A DNA stretch of 64,000 bases from Eublepharis macularius (Eukaryota; Chordata; Lepidosauria; Squamata; Eublepharidae), in the NCBI RefSeq assembly GCF_028583425.1, contig NC_072805.1, forward strand, positions 18,300,001-18,364,000, written 5' to 3'. The position numbers were made by a program, and so were the translations under genes. Below, piece by piece: positions 32,989-45,439 of this stretch; position 1 is the stretch's first letter; every line of letters starts with the position of its first letter. The notes beneath the pieces were generated by a model, which saw only the letters and a list, made by a program, of their open reading frames with translations, had not been told where the DNA came from and did no database searches.

Positions 32989-34190
32989 ATACTGTATGAT
33001 ATACCATAGAGTCTGCCCTCTGAGGCTGCTATTGGGATCACAGCACAAAGGGAGATGGTGCTTGAAGCCTTCCCTCTTGCACTGTTTTCTCTAAAACACC
33101 TCTGGGGAGCTGCTATTTGGCCCCTAAAACTTAGATGTATTGATGGATACAAAAGTGTAACTTTCCCTGGTGGGACAAGTAGCAGCCTGGAGCTTTGGAG
33201 AACCATGGCAGCAATACACACACACAAACCCCTGTGGATAATTTTGCCCCTGGGTCTTGGCACCACGGGGGAGACAATTGCAGTGCTTTGTGCTGTTGTC
33301 TGATGACTCGGGTGTAATGCCAGCTTTCAAACCTTTATTGCCTAAATCATACAGGCAAGAAGAAAGTGGGTTTGCTGTAGATTCAGACAATTGCCTTCCT
33401 TTGTCTGTGTTAAATGCAAAATAATGAAGGTTTTAATAACCGTCTTTCATTAATTGAAGGTTAAGCGTAAATGTTCAGCAAAAGACTCTGGACTTAGAAT
33501 CCAGTGTCAAAGAAGTGGTGAGGGCGTAAGCGGCAGATCTGTTGCCAAGGACCCCCTCCTCTTCCTATGAGGCCTGCCATGAACTGTGTCAGCTTCCTGT
33601 GTTGCTGTTTAAAGATCTACCAAAGACTCTGTTTTAAGGCAGCATTGCCCGTGCCTATTTCCTGTTCTCCTTGCTGCAATGGACTCTGCCATCCATGTCT
33701 GTCTCCTGCCTCCATGGGCACCTATCTCACCTGGGCCCAGAGCCATGCTGCCAGCAGCACAGTGCCAGCTGGAGGGAGTCTCCACGAGCCTGTCCAGGCA
33801 CCCCCTGGTCAGTTCCCGCGGAGAGCCCCTTGCAGGCCGGTCACTGAGTCTGCCCTCGCCACTGGGCAGCCTGCTAGCAAGCCCAAGCCGTGCCAAGGAA
33901 GAAGCCATGTTCCCAAGCAGTAAAGAGCCAGCCTGAACAGTTTACCTCGGCTGCCATTTCGTGAAAGTGAGCCGGTCACGTCCGCAGCCGCCGACCTCGC
34001 CCCGCTCTGCATATCTCAGAAGCCGCCCGGGAATGGGAGCTAAGTGCCGACTGTCCAGAACAGCTAATGGACACATCTCAATGCAGCCACCGCATTCCAG
34101 AGCTGATGCCGTCAAGACAACGCCAGCTTCCTGGCCGATCCAATCAACCTGCCCGGCACTCCCTTCCCCTCCTTTGTCCCCTCTTCCCGA
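32989..34190. other. No gene recognised; GC-rich 33540-34190
   Basis: 33400-33480 is AT-rich and unique-looking. 33540-34190 is GC-rich with Pro/Ser/Ala-rich frames and might be internal to the possible LTR element that follows. Confidence 0.3.
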
Positions 34191-34192
34191 GG

Positions 34193-34744
34193 TGTCACAA
34201 TCCTACAATCAGACACTAAAGTGGCCCATCTAGGGTAGTTGTAGAGCCATTAAGCCTTTGTTCCCCTTTTGAGAACCACAGGGAAAGGCACCTGCCCCAG
34301 GGTACGTTTTGGGGTATTTAAGCCGGCCTCCCCCGCCATGAGGTGCACGTGCCATTCCTATCCTGAACCTCCGCTGCCTCTCTCTACGGGTCTAGTGCAG
34401 GCATTAAATACCATCACGCTTCGCTGCTGCATCTTTCTTCCACGCTGTGACCAGGGGAGTATATCCAGTTCCATCGTTCTCAAGTGGGCTCTCCTGCAAA
34501 TGCAACCGGCTCTGTTTTTCCTACTCTTTATTTCTTAGTCTCTTGTGTGTACCTTGGTTGTGTGTGCTAGCTTGGGCATACGCAACATTATTAGTAAAAA
34601 CACGTTTATCTTTATTAGTCTCTCTTTAGTCTCTCGCACAAGTGTTCTGAAAGAAGGACTCTGGTATAGCTGGTCAAGATCCCGCACTAATTTAAATCCA
34701 GACTGCAAGCTAATTCCCCCATTAAAAGAGCAGTTCTGGTAACA
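34193..34744 (+). mobile_element. Possible LTR
   Basis: TGTCACAATCC...GGTAACA with a GGTATTTAAG TATA-like box at about 34313. No target duplication was found, and a GC-rich unassigned segment lies upstream. Low confidence. Confidence 0.3.
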
Positions 34745-35785
34745 GATCAGACGGGGAAAAGCGTCTCACCTTCCAATTGCCAGTTCACACATTACTGTGT
34801 CAGATGTTACTGTCAGACATGAGTCGCGAGTTCTCAATTCCCATGTGTGCCGTGCTTCATTCCGATCACGGCACACTTCAATTCCCCTCCCTTTGCGATT
34901 TTCCCAACTGGAAAGGGTCCAAGGAGGCACAGTTCGACCCACGGGGGAAAATGAAGATAGAAGGACACGATCTTTCTTATGCAGGACCAGATCCCAAAGA
35001 TTAAAATATGGTCAGGCAACACCTTTAAAGATCATCTGGAGAAACTCTTCCTTTTTCCTAAATATAAACAGTGTCCCAGGAATTCAGATATTGCACTGGA
35101 AAATCACGTACGTGCAGCCCGGCTACAGGGATTTGAGATCAAACGTTCACTGAAGTTTTGAGACCAGTACATATCCAAGCTTGCTTTTCATTTTCTCACA
35201 TAGCCGCTTGTTAAGATTGACCCTGAACAGCAGAAGCAGAGAAACAAATCCAGTCAGCAAAGCAGGCCACAAAATCTCTCGCACTGTATATCTTTTTGTG
35301 AAATGCCAGATTCTAGCAGCAGATGTCTTTTAAGGAAGCAAGAGATCATAAAAACTGCAAGGAGAACAATCCTCGTAATTTAAATAGATATTAACAGAGT
35401 CATCCTAGCCCTGGGGACATTGCTGTGTTAACAAGTTACTAAAGTGAATATCATTAATAGGCAAATCAGATGCATATTTTACTTCAGTTCCAAGCAATTT
35501 TCCTAAAAGAGCATCTTCCTAAAGATTTCAGTTGGATCCTGACATACTCAGAACTGTTAAAATATAAACATTCTAACAGGGTCCTGAATTTTGTTGAAGC
35601 TGTGGGCTCTTCAGGAATTTTCAGAACAGTTAGTGGGTGCCACTACAAAATTGCTGCCATGTGAGGATGGGACTGTGGAGAAATGCCCTCCACCCAAGAA
35701 TCCACCCAAATGTTTCAGTTATTGTGACTCTACTCTGCCCATGAGCAGGAACCCAGCTGCAAACTCATAGCTGGCAGAAAGGACA
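34745..35785. other. No gene recognised
   Basis: Contains a perfect 10-bp hairpin GTGTGCCGTG / CACGGCACAC near 34845-34880; nothing else is recognised. Confidence 0.35.
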
Positions 35786-35789
35786 AAGT

Positions 35790-36050
35790 TGGTGGCAGCA
35801 GGGGTCGATGGGACCCAGTTTGTTTTGGCAGCCCCAAGGAGTGAGGAAAAGGGGCAATGTCGCCGAATTGGTCCTGAGTGGAGTGCAGGAGTACTCGCAC
35901 GGCCAGCGTGGTGACATCACTTCTGGAAGTGATGTCATCATGCTGGCTCCAGGGCGCACACGCATGAAAGAGGACCTCATGCAGTGCACAAGGTAAGTGC
36001 CAGAGACATCACCCTGCTGACGGGAGGTGAAGGGTACCTGGCAACCCTAA
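35790..36050. mobile_element. Possible TAGGGTTGCC-ended hAT-like element
   Basis: It ends ACCTGGCAACCCTAA and contains a perfect 12-bp palindrome TGACATCACTTC/GAAGTGATGTCA at 35912-35937. The left end is unclear. Confidence 0.4.
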
Positions 36051-36146
36051 GTTGTGCCATCAGATATTGCTGATCTGATAAGACACCCAGTATTTAGGGC
36101 ATTGGGTCAGGTCAGCAGTAGCACTACTGTCTCCACAAAATGAGAG

Positions 36147-36394
36147 GTAGTTTGATGTAGTGGTTAAGAGCATCAGGACTCTAATCTGGAGAGCCAGGTT
36201 TGATTCCCCACTCCTCTGCTTGAAGCCAGCTAGGTGATCTTGTATCAGTCACAGCTTCTAGGAGCTCTCTCAGCCCCACCCACCTCACAGGGTGATTATT
36301 GTTTTGGGGATAATAACAACATACTTTGTCAACTGCTCTGAATGGGCATCAAGTTGTCCTGAAGGGCGGTATATAAATTGAAATTATTATTGTT
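36147..36394 (+). mobile_element. Sauria-like SINE, full length
   Basis: GAGGTAGTTTGATGTAGTGG head, GTTTGATTCCCC B box, CCTGAAGGGCGGTATATAAA and ATTATTATTG tail. Confidence 0.87.
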
Positions 36395-36448
36395 ATGACT
36401 CCTGATTCTGATATTATCACTCCTAGTAAAGCTGGAATCAGGAGTCAT
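36395..36448. repeat. Perfect 14-bp inverted repeat
   Basis: ATGACTCCTGATTC (36395-36408) and GAATCAGGAGTCAT (36435-36448) with a 26-base loop, directly after a Sauria-like SINE tail. Confidence 0.85.
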
Positions 36449-38030
36449 GTAGGGCAGACATCAACAGCCAGGGAGCAGGCAGTGCTCCCCAGCTAAAATG
36501 GGCCTCAGCTCTTTAAAATTTAAAAGGCTATTATTTTATATATGGATAGACCTGGCCTCCAGACTGGGGAGGCTAAGTCTACTACTCCCATAGAAAACAA
36601 TGGCCCAGCTTTCTGCTGTAAGGTACTGAAATAGTGGGCCCATTATTTCATATAAACAGTAGACCAGGCCTCTGTAGTCTGGAGACCTGGTCTACTGATA
36701 ACCTGCAATAAAAAGGGGGCCAGAAATCAGCCTCATGAGATTTGAGGAGCCCATCAGCCAGCTATTTCTCCCCTGGTGGACGGGGGTCTGTGCCATCTCT
36801 GATACTCAAAGGGGAGGAATGGGAATCAGATTAGATGTAACCAGATTGGGAACCATGAATGTAACCCTCATAGACCCTGGTGCTTGCCAGACCATAATCA
36901 CTGCTTCAGTTTGGGCCAGGATGCCTTCTCTGTGTCCCAGTTCTTACACCCCCTCCCTGACCACCTGCTTTCCTGTGGCAACTCTGAGCTGTCACAACTG
37001 AAGTGGTGACAAACTGCTTTTATGAATGAGGACTCTTTTTACAAAGCAGCACCTGTTTTCACCCCCCCTCAAGCTTTTTTTTTTTTTTTTTTTAAAAACC
37101 CACCACAGCATTTTTGAAGTCTGAACGCGAGAGCAGCTGATCCGCCATGCGGCTGTGTTGGCCGCCTTGTCAACGGCCTGAAAATGCACCGCCGGAGAAT
37201 GCCGGCATTTTGCTATTCAAGCTGAGCCTGGGCCCATAGCTCAGCCCTAAATTCCAGATCGGGGCTTGGCTTGAAGCCTGGGACATTCCAAAAAACCCTC
37301 CACCAACATCTCCTCAGGAGAAGGGAGTCCCCAGACTCCAGCCCAGGAGTATCAAAGGCCAGAGAGCTCAGAAGTATCACTTCAGCTGCTCATTGCCAAT
37401 GAACAGTATGTATAGAGGTAGGAAGGGGTTAGATGCTCTCTCTATGTCCATTTTGGAGGGCCTCATGATTTTTTTTTATAGTGTGTCCCTTCCGAAAGGC
37501 TCAAGATAGACAATTATTTAAATATTTACTCCCATATTTTCTCCCCAGTGGGAACTCAGTGGATTATTCAACATCATTCATTTTAACCTATTTTATCCTT
37601 TATCCTGTGAGTTAGGGCAGGCTATGAGAGAGGGGCCGAATCCACATTACCTCCGTGCGTCCTGGTGTTGCACTAAATGTTCGCTAAACACTCGGAAGTA
37701 TAGCATCTTTCTAGCGTGATTCAGAATTTCTTCCACATGCACACGCACAAAGCTAACAAAGCAGCAGAAATTCCCATATAGACACACCTTTTTAAAACTT
37801 GAAGCTAAAAGCTTGCTGGGAAAAAATGGATCCTCAAAGTTGCACTGGCATAGATATGGAAAAAAAACATAACAGAGATTGACAAGTAGTGTACACTTCA
37901 TATTTCTAAGGCAACCCATTCGGCCCCCAGCGCAGAGGTGACTTAGCTTAGCTAATGGCAAAGTGTCATTCTGAAGCATGAAGAGCGTCTCTTCCTCTTC
38001 CAAAGGCCAGAGCCACCTTTTCCTGTTTTC
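36449..38030. other. No gene recognised
   Basis: Contains a T run at about 37075-37093 and, at 37633, GGGGCCGAATCCACATTACC, which resembles one end of the TTCCACAC-type MITEs without a partner. Confidence 0.3.
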
Positions 38031-38651
38031 TTAAAATAGGGGACTCAAGGCAGCCAGCAGTGTTCCTCCAGCTGCCCCTGCAACATTGGTAACCACGGAC
38101 ACCAGGGCTTTTTTTCTGGGAAAAGAGGTGGTGGAACTCAGTGGTGGAACTCAGGACTGCACAATGACATCACTTTGGGTCAGCTGGAACAAGGGGGGAG
38201 TTTTTTAAAGTTTAAATTGCTCTCGGCGAAAATGGTCACATGGCCGGTGGCCCCGCCACCTGGTCTCCAGACAGAGGGGAGTTTAGATTGCCCTCTGCAC
38301 CAGCAGCGCAGGGGGCAATCTAAACTCCTCTCTGTCGGGAGATCAAGGGGCAGGGCCATTGGCCATGTGACCATTTTTAAGAGGTGCCGGAACTCCGTTC
38401 CACCACGTTCCCGCTGAAAAAAAGCCGACTGACACTCTTGCAGCACCAACTGATTGCAATGTAGCAACGAGGCTTCCAGCAGCCGCTCCTCCACCATTAG
38501 CAATAGCAGATGCTGACATCATACTTGCAGCTGTAGATCCAGCTGTAATTCCAGCTCCAGTAAAACCCAGTACTCCAGCAACTGCTGGGAAAGCAGCTGT
38601 GGCCACAGCGCCAGCTATAACCCCAGCAGCAACAGTGACAATGTCAGCCAT
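38031..38651 (-). pseudogene. IFI27/ISG12-like single-exon locus interrupted by a hAT MITE
   Basis: Reading leftward from ATG at 38651, the product [16 protein letters not shown]... carries the ISG12 family signature [11 protein letters not shown] followed by [12 protein letters not shown] and [12 protein letters not shown]: small, Gly/Ala-rich and hydrophobic, a family of interferon-inducible, membrane- and mitochondria-associated proteins in vertebrates. After [13 protein letters not shown] the frame enters a MITE (38103-38427) and stops at 38343. On the far side (38102-38031) the sequence continues in the same frame, across the duplicated 8-bp target, with a family-like Gly/Ala/Leu C terminus ending in TAA. 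Without the insert and one target copy the frame would be about 95 codons. The absence of introns suggests a retrocopy (inference). A tRNA-like SINE head lies just upstream of the ATG on the same strand. Whether any form is expressed is unknown. Confidence 0.75.
38103..38427. mobile_element. hAT MITE family A, inserted in the IFI27-like locus
   Basis: It starts CAGGGCTTTTTTTC and ends GAAAAAAAGCC with a decayed last few bases. The 8-bp target copies are ACGGACAC (38095-38102) and ACTGACAC (38428-38435), 7 of 8 identical. The interior is a near-palindrome around CTCCTCTCTGTC-type arms shared with the other family A copies. Confidence 0.85.
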
Positions 38652-38696
38652 TCGGAGATTTTGACTTCTCTTCACCTTGTGCAGGAAACACTGGTG

Positions 38697-38792
38697 CAAG
38701 CCTTTCCAGAGTAGATTTGAACCTGGAACTCCCAAATCGTGGTCTGACACTCTACCCACTACATCAAGCTGTGCCCCCACCAACAGTCCAAA
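38697..38792 (-). mobile_element. tRNA-like SINE head upstream of the IFI27-like ATG
   Basis: - strand: AGCTTGATGTAGTGGGTAGAG A-box part and GGTTCAAATC B-box part, ending ~45 bp before the ATG at 38651. Confidence 0.7.
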
Positions 38793-39784
38793 AACCTGAG
38801 TAAGGTATAATCTCAAATCAATTGTATTTTCCTTCTTTTGAGACTGAAAATGAAGTCTTTCGGCACTTTAAGGAAGTGCTCAGATCTGAACACTGAAAAG
38901 ACTGCAAAGAGAGAGTTTTATAATGTCGGTGTGTGGAGATGACTACAAACACCCTTCTTTGAGCCCTTGCTGACTTAATCAGATGGCATATGGCATCATT
39001 TCAGCAACGCTAAGACATCAATGGGCTGTCTTTTCCACACAGGAAATATCCAGTTGTGAAAGATTGCTAAAGCACCATATTCAGCAATGTGCCAATACAG
39101 AGGGTAACCTCAGCAAAGATTGGAATGGAACACAAATGAATGAAAATAAAACTCGGGAAACAAATCCATGTTCTGTGTCAAGAAAATGCCAGTATCGCTC
39201 AAGGCAAAGCTCACATTAAATCAAATCAATCAAAGAGTACCTAAAATATGGATGCTGCCTTCATGTTCATTGGAGTTTTTGCAATGCTGGGTTGTTTGGG
39301 TTGCCAATGGGAGTGTGATAAAACAGCACATCAGCACGAGAGGTATAGTAGCACATAGCTGACCTTAACAGACAACCCATGTTTGGGTCCACACTGCCAT
39401 CTAGTGTAAACAAGGAGTACAACATTAGATATTGCACCTAATGTAGATATTGCTACATTAGATATTGTAGGTTGGAAGTCACCATTCTGGGTACAGATGA
39501 GGTAGACACTTCCTACCACTGCGAAGATTTTATATTTTTTGAATGACTCCCTGGGATAATATGGCCCCCTGAGACCCTACCAATTCCTGCTGGTCATATG
39601 ATGTGGTGGAAGAGATCAACAGCTGCACGTATCGTAATAGGCTGTGTGTAGCTTTTTCAGTTGTAATCGTGAAGATCCAACCACGAACAGGGTTACTAGG
39701 TGTCCAGATTCATCCAGACAGTATTTTGGGGGACTGTCTGGGGAGAACGTTCCCCAAATATCACACACCGGGCAGATTTCATTA

Positions 39785-40665
39785 AGATGCAATTTAACAT
39801 GGATAAGCGCCAGGTACTCCACCTGGGTAACAAAAATGCAAAGCATGCATACTGGATGAGGGATACACTTATGGGTAGCAGTGTGTGTGAACAAGATCTT
39901 GGGATATGGGTAGATGTGAAGCTAAATATGAGCAGTCAGTGTGATGCAGCAGCAAAAAAAGGCAAACACAATCTTGGGGTGTTTTAACAAAGGCATAACA
40001 TCCAAATCACAAGATGTCATTATTGCACTATATACCATGTTAGTCAGGTCCCACTTGGAGTATTGTGTGCAGTCTGGAAGCCTCACTTCAAAAAGAATGT
40101 GGACAAATTGGAAAGCCAGCCAGTCCCACACTGCTGCCCCTGCCGCACGCCTCCGGCCAAGCACAGCAGCCCGCGGGCCAGGCACGGCAGACGGCTGGGG
40201 CAGCATGCGGAGTGTGGGCAGCCTCCGCACCCCACCCCAGCCACCCGCCAGCCAATGGGCCCGGCTTTGCCATGTGATGAAGTTGCAATGACATCATCAT
40301 GCAGTCCAGGGTGCGCACGCGCACTGCTTGTGCGTGCATGTGGAGCTGGCCGGAGGCACCAGAAACCCTGGCGCTGGCGGTGGGTGCTGTTCCTGTTGGC
40401 AACAGAGAATAGGACTTGCAATAATGGGTTTAAACTATAGGAGGGAAGGTACCAGCTGGATGCTAGGAAAAACTTCTTCACATTCAGAGTAATCCAACAG
40501 TGGAACCAGCTGTCTAGGGATGTGATGGTTCCTCCTCATTAACAGTTTTCAAGAAGTGGCTGGACCAATACTTGTCCAGGATGCTTTAGGTTGTCCCTGC
40601 ACTGAGCAGGAGGATGGACTAGATGGTCTGTAAGACCCCTTCCAACTATATGATTCTAATATGTT
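39785..40665 (+). mobile_element. CR1-like LINE 3' remnant, interrupted
   Basis: Left block 39785-40114 (KRQVLHLGNKNAKHAYW; ...LVRSHLEYCVQ) and right block 40440-40665 (RKNFFTFRV-like, then GGATGGACTAGATGGTCTG and CCAACTATATGATTCT) are CR1 ORF2 and 3' UTR; a family C-like fragment lies between. Confidence 0.85.
40115..40400. mobile_element. Family C-like GC-rich fragment inside a CR1 remnant
   Basis: It shares the GCAATGACATCATCA and AGGCACCAGAAACC... ending seen in the 32321-32980 element and interrupts CR1-like sequence (39790-40114 and 40400-40665). Exact ends and duplication are not clear. Confidence 0.55.
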
Positions 40666-40807
40666 TTATTGTGCGATTTCAAAAGTGACTACACTGTATT
40701 GTTTATAATACCTTACAATCAAAATATAGTTTTTTCAAAAGAGTCACACCTCAGCTCCAAGAATGTCACTTAATCAATCAAAAGCCTTAGAAACTAATAT
40801 TTTCAGC

Positions 40808-41240
40808 TAGGGTTACCAAGCCCCCCGAAGCCAAACGGGGATGGAAAGGTTGGGGGGTGCAATTGTTATCAATTTAGTCCTGCGCAGGAGACTTCATTTT
40901 CTTGTCTTGCCGGGAATGACGTCATTCCTGGAATGACAAGGAAGTACTCTGGAGTGTTTAGGAATACACTGCACAGCTCTTAGGCTTATTCTCCACACCT
41001 TCCCCACCCCGCACCCCCCACCCACACTGACCAGGTGAGAGGTGGCAGGGGGTGGAGGCTAGGAGCAGGGGATCCCCTGCCTCCTCTGGGGGAATGGGAT
41101 CCCTACTGAAGCAGCATAGATGGAGGACGGGGTTCCTACCTTCCCACTCATAACTCCCCAAGAAGGTGGGGGGAGAAGGAGCCCCTCTTCCACCCATGCC
41201 CCCCCCCTAGTCAACTTCTCAGCCTTTTAAAGTAACATTC
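40808..41240. mobile_element. Possible TAGGGTTACC-ended repeat
   Basis: It starts TAGGGTTACCAAGCC and has an internal inverted pair around GAATGACGTCATTCC (40915-40930). No matching right end was found; the right limit is approximate. Confidence 0.3.
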
Positions 41241-41704
41241 CTGGAGCTGATCTGTGACTCTGGTCAAAGCGGTGAACCCAGAGACTACTCATAAACAAGC
41301 ATATTGTGTATTTTTGCCCTAAGCGTCACTCCGGGAGGTGGAGGGTCAAATGTATTATCCCATGAGGCAACTCAGGCCCAGCTTCAGCAGCTGAGGAGGC
41401 AGGGGTTGTTGCCTTCAAGCCTCCATTTTGTTGGCCTTTCTCCTCCCGTCTTGGTGCCAGCTTTTCTCTGCCAGCCACTTGAGGCCCAGAAAACAATTTT
41501 CAAGCAGAGACAGGCAGAAAGCCAACAGAAAAGAGACAGGAACTGGTGAAATTTGATATAATCACACTAACTGGAAACAAAGGCCGCCTCAAAACAAAAC
41601 AAGCCACTCCGTTTGCCTAGCCCCAGGACATGAATTGGGCCCTCTCAATACTTGATCAAAAAAAATTATCTGTTTGAGTTTTGAATTACTACAGTTTTTA
41701 AGAC

Positions 41705-41942
41705 TGCATTTTTGGGTGGGGGAACCTTATTTACATGGTACATTTTCCCCTACCCTTTCTCCAAGAAGCTCAAAGCATTGTGCATGACTCTCTCCCTCCA
41801 TTTATCCTCACAACCACCCTGTGAGGTAGGTTAAGCTGAGAGAGAATTACTTGCCCAAGGCCACCCAGTGAAGGGATTTCAACCTGCATCTCCCTGTTCA
41901 TCACTCAACAACATTCTAAGCACTACACCACTCTGCTCTCAT
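41705..41942 (-). mobile_element. tRNA-derived SINE
   Basis: - strand: GAGCAGAGTGGTGTAGTGC head, GCAGGTTGAAATCCC, TAACCTACCTCACAGGGTGG body and an AAGGTTCCCCC end. Confidence 0.78.
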
Positions 41943-42472
41943 TTCCTTAGGTGAGGCCAAGCAGTGTGCTCTCCGGCTCCACCCTGCCTGCCACTGTGCA
42001 CGTACCCTTGCCTGTTTGTAAAAGAAATGGGCTATTAAAACAACCATAAATCTAACACCGTAAGTCCAACACCCGTAAGTCCCAGCATTCCTCAGGGAGG
42101 GACTTCTCCCATATCACTTGTGTTTAGAAGAAGGCCTTGTCCAGAGAGGCAGCAGACTGAGGTGGTCGAGTGGGTAGCCTCAACCACAGTGCTCCTTTAG
42201 GTGCCAAAACAGAGAGAGAAGTCCACACTCCAACATTCTGCAAGCAGAAAAGAGAACATATGGAAGGTCTAGCTACACACTACATTTTCCCCAGGTATGT
42301 CTCCAGCTCAGGTCACAGACACATTGTGGTAGAGCCACGTATCCCTAGTGTGGGTGGTCTGAATCGGATCAAGACCCCAGCATGTAGTGAGACGGGTCTT
42401 GTCCTTTCCCCTTACTCTGCTTTCTTAATTTGAAACAGCTCCAGGGAGACACTGTTTGCTCATTGCTGAAAC

Positions 42473-42668
42473 TAGGTTGCCAATCTCCAGGTGGCAGCTG
42501 GAGATATTCCAGAATTCCAACTGGTCTCCGGGTGACAAAAATCACTTCCCCTGGAGAAAATGGTTGACTTAGAAGGGGGATTATATGGCATTATATCGGC
42601 TGAGGTCCCTCCCCAGGCTCCACCCGCCATATTTCCAGGAATTTCCCAACATGAACCTGGCAACCCTA
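42473..42668. mobile_element. hAT MITE family N
   Basis: TAGGTTGCCAATCTCC...CCTGGCAACCCTA with the family interior (CCTGGAGAAAATGG, GGCATTATATC). Flanking 8-mers do not match well. Confidence 0.75.
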
Positions 42669-43109
42669 CCTGCCATGCAGCTATACCAGTACATGCACAG
42701 CTGCTAATAGGACAGTGACTCCCCAAGATAATTTCAGTTAAGGAAAATGGGGGGTGAGGTCCGAGCCCCTTCTCCACCACCATCGTGGACCTGATATATA
42801 CTCGGCCTTTGTGCACCTGGAAAGCATGGATCTGCCAGTACATGTCTATGACTCAATCTGATAAGGATGCACCCTGAAAAACATGCAGTTAGGCCCCATT
42901 GAGGCTCTACCCTTTTCCCCTGAGGTGCTAGCTTTCTTCTTGTGGAAAGCTTTTTCTGCACCAGTGGGGGCGGGGGCTATTAAAAACTGCATGTCTCAAC
43001 GGCAGCCTAAAGTGGTACAGTCCACTCTACAACTTCAAGAGTCTAGCACCTTGTACCACTTACATTTATGTGAACCTCCGGGGGGGGTGGAGTTCTCTCA
43101 GAATTATAA

Positions 43110-43284
43110 CCGACCACAAGGATACTGAGATCTGTTCCCCTGGAGAAAATGACAGCTTTGGCAGGCAGGCAGGCTCTATGGCATCTCATCCTCACTAAGC
43201 TCCTCCCACTCCCCAAATGTTGCACTCCTCTAAGCACTGCCTGCAAACTTCCAGGGATTTCTCCAGTCAGAGTGGGCAGCCCTA
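43110..43284. mobile_element. hAT MITE family N, 5'-incomplete
   Basis: Begins inside the family at GAGATCTGTTCCCCTGGAG and runs to GGGCAGCCCTAG; the left end is replaced by a G-run. Confidence 0.6.
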
Positions 43285-44629
43285 GCAGCACTGCATGTGT
43301 AAACCAGGCTTAAGGAAGCTGTAACAGTGGACTATACACAATTCTGGGTCCCCTGAGGCAGGCAACGTACCACTGGGGAACAATAGCAGAGTCCCTGTGT
43401 AATGATTTCAAGTAAATGTGTGCATGTATCTTTAAATGCTTGGTGTGAGATAGGTGAAGAGTGGGGATGAAAGAGAGGGATATGATTGGTTGATGACTGA
43501 GAGCCAAGCTACAAGTGACGCCTGACACAGGTTGGACACTTGTCAGCTTCCCTCAAGTTTTGATGGGAAATGTAGGCATCCTGGTTTTACAGCTTGGCTC
43601 TCCATTACAACTGCAAGACCAGGATGCCTACATTTCCCATCAAAACGTGAGGGAAGCTGGGACTTCTGGTTTGGTTAATGGCAATCTGACGTGGTTCGGG
43701 GAGCTGGACTATCAAGAGTGACTGTTTTGGGCAGGCCAGGTGCTTGGATCGCCTGCTGCCACCCCTCTACAGGTAGAAGAGGGGCTAGAATGCTACAAGA
43801 CCCTGAGAGTGAGTGATCTCAGTGGCGGGGGGGCGGTTCTGAATAAAGGATTTCCCTCACCACCTTGAGGTCCCCTTGGAGAAGGGCGAGCTAAAATCTC
43901 TGCAGTGCTCTTTTGAGGTTTTTTTTGGCATAAGGTCGCCAGAACCCAAGCTTCAGTACCAGATTTGACCAAATTGAAATGAAAGAAACAGCACGAACAA
44001 CCCAAATGGAACAAATGAAGGTAAAGATTATTATCTTGTTTTTGGACTTAAAATCAGAAGAGAGACCTAATTAAAAATAAATATATTGGACTGAGTTGGA
44101 GAGGAAGAAAGGAGGAAGGCATATGGAGGGAAGTAGTGGAATTTGATAGACTTTAAAGCATTAAAGAAGAGGAATTAATTTTTGTTTATGCATACCTGCG
44201 GTTTTGGTTGAGATAACCGGCACTGAGAAAGGGGAGGGAGACTGAGAAGCTGCGGAGCAAGTATCACGAGAGCAGAGGGTGCATTGAGAACAGTGATTGA
44301 TTCTGCCTAGAGAGGCCCAATCTGTGGAGGAAGAAGGAAGCGAAAACAACAGAGAAGACCACGGAAGGAAAAGAAGGGAAATATCATGGGACGAACCAAT
44401 GAGAAGTCAAAAGGAAGTGAATACCAGCCATTTCGAGAAGGGAAAGGGACAAAGGAAACTACCATAGAGAAATTGCGCCCGAGATTTTGGTGAGGTCAAA
44501 TTTGAACGAACTTTAAAAATTATAGTAAATAGACGATTTGAAACGAAATAAAAACAAAGTGGGAATACAAAAACGGAGCTTAGAAAGAGAGCAGACACTT
44601 GGGGCGGTGCGAAAGCGAGCCCAGGCACG

Positions 44630-45434
44630 ATGAAGAAAGCGGATAAGGAATGGCAGGTAGCCATAGAAACAGCTATTGAAACACTGGAAAAAAAAGTACT
44701 AGAGGGTAATAAAGAATTGGGCCAACCTATACAGAGAATGGAAGTTTGATTAAGAATATAAAGGAATCAATAAAAGCAGAAGTAACAGAGTTGTCAAAAA
44801 ATATAGAGGAGGTAAAGAAAGAGTTACAATCAACAAATCAGACAGTTCAAGAGATGGAGCAAAAAACCAACGATTTGACTTCTAGTTTGAAAGCGGAAAA
44901 TCAAATACTGCAGGAGCGTGTGGCAGTAATGGAGTGCAGGGTCTCAGAAAACCAGCTGAGATTTAGGGGGGTGCCAGAGAGTACAACGCAGAGTGCGCAA
45001 GAACAAGTGATTGAAATTTTGGCAGAATTTTTAAATAAGCAGCCAGAAGAAATAACAGTAAACTTGGATTTAGTATATAGAGTCAACTCCAGCTATGCAC
45101 AACAGAAGAATTTGCCAAGAGATATTATTGTTCAACTGATAACTAAAAGAATGAAAGAGGAAATTCTGAAAAGGCATTTTGAAAGCCCCTTGACATTGGA
45201 TGGAAACAGAGTGAGAATTATGAAAGAGCTCCCCAGGAGGATCTTGCAAGAAAGAAAGAAGTATAGATAATTAACACAAAAGTTGAGAGATAAGAGCATA
45301 AGGTATAGATGGGAATTACCAGAAGGATTGAGTTTCCATTTCCAAGCTACAAGAGTCACCATCAAATCTAAACACGAGACGGATTTGTTTTTGTTGGACA
45401 ATGAGACGGACTTTCCCAGAACAGATAGAAAATA
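44630..45434 (+). pseudogene. L1 ORF1 (RNA-binding protein) remnant
   Basis: ATG at 44630 opens a frame that is lost by a small frameshift near 44743; the next frame gives a Lys/Glu-rich coiled coil, an RRM-like stretch (ENQLRFRGVPE) and the C-terminal domain signature LPRDIIVQLITKRMKEEIL. A premature TAA at 45268-45270 interrupts it; the same frame then continues in L1-like sequence to TAA at 45432-45434. In L1 this protein trimerises and coats the element RNA. Confidence 0.85.
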
Positions 45435-45439
45435 ATACT

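Noticed and set aside
32302..33048. A 248-residue - strand protein and a 231-residue + strand protein
   Set aside because: Both cross the boundary of the GC-rich hAT element; overlapping open frames on both strands reflect base composition, and no domain is recognisable.
33961..34233. C-terminal part of a retroelement polyprotein before the possible LTR
   Set aside because: No protease, RT or integrase motif could be recognised, so it was left as unassigned.
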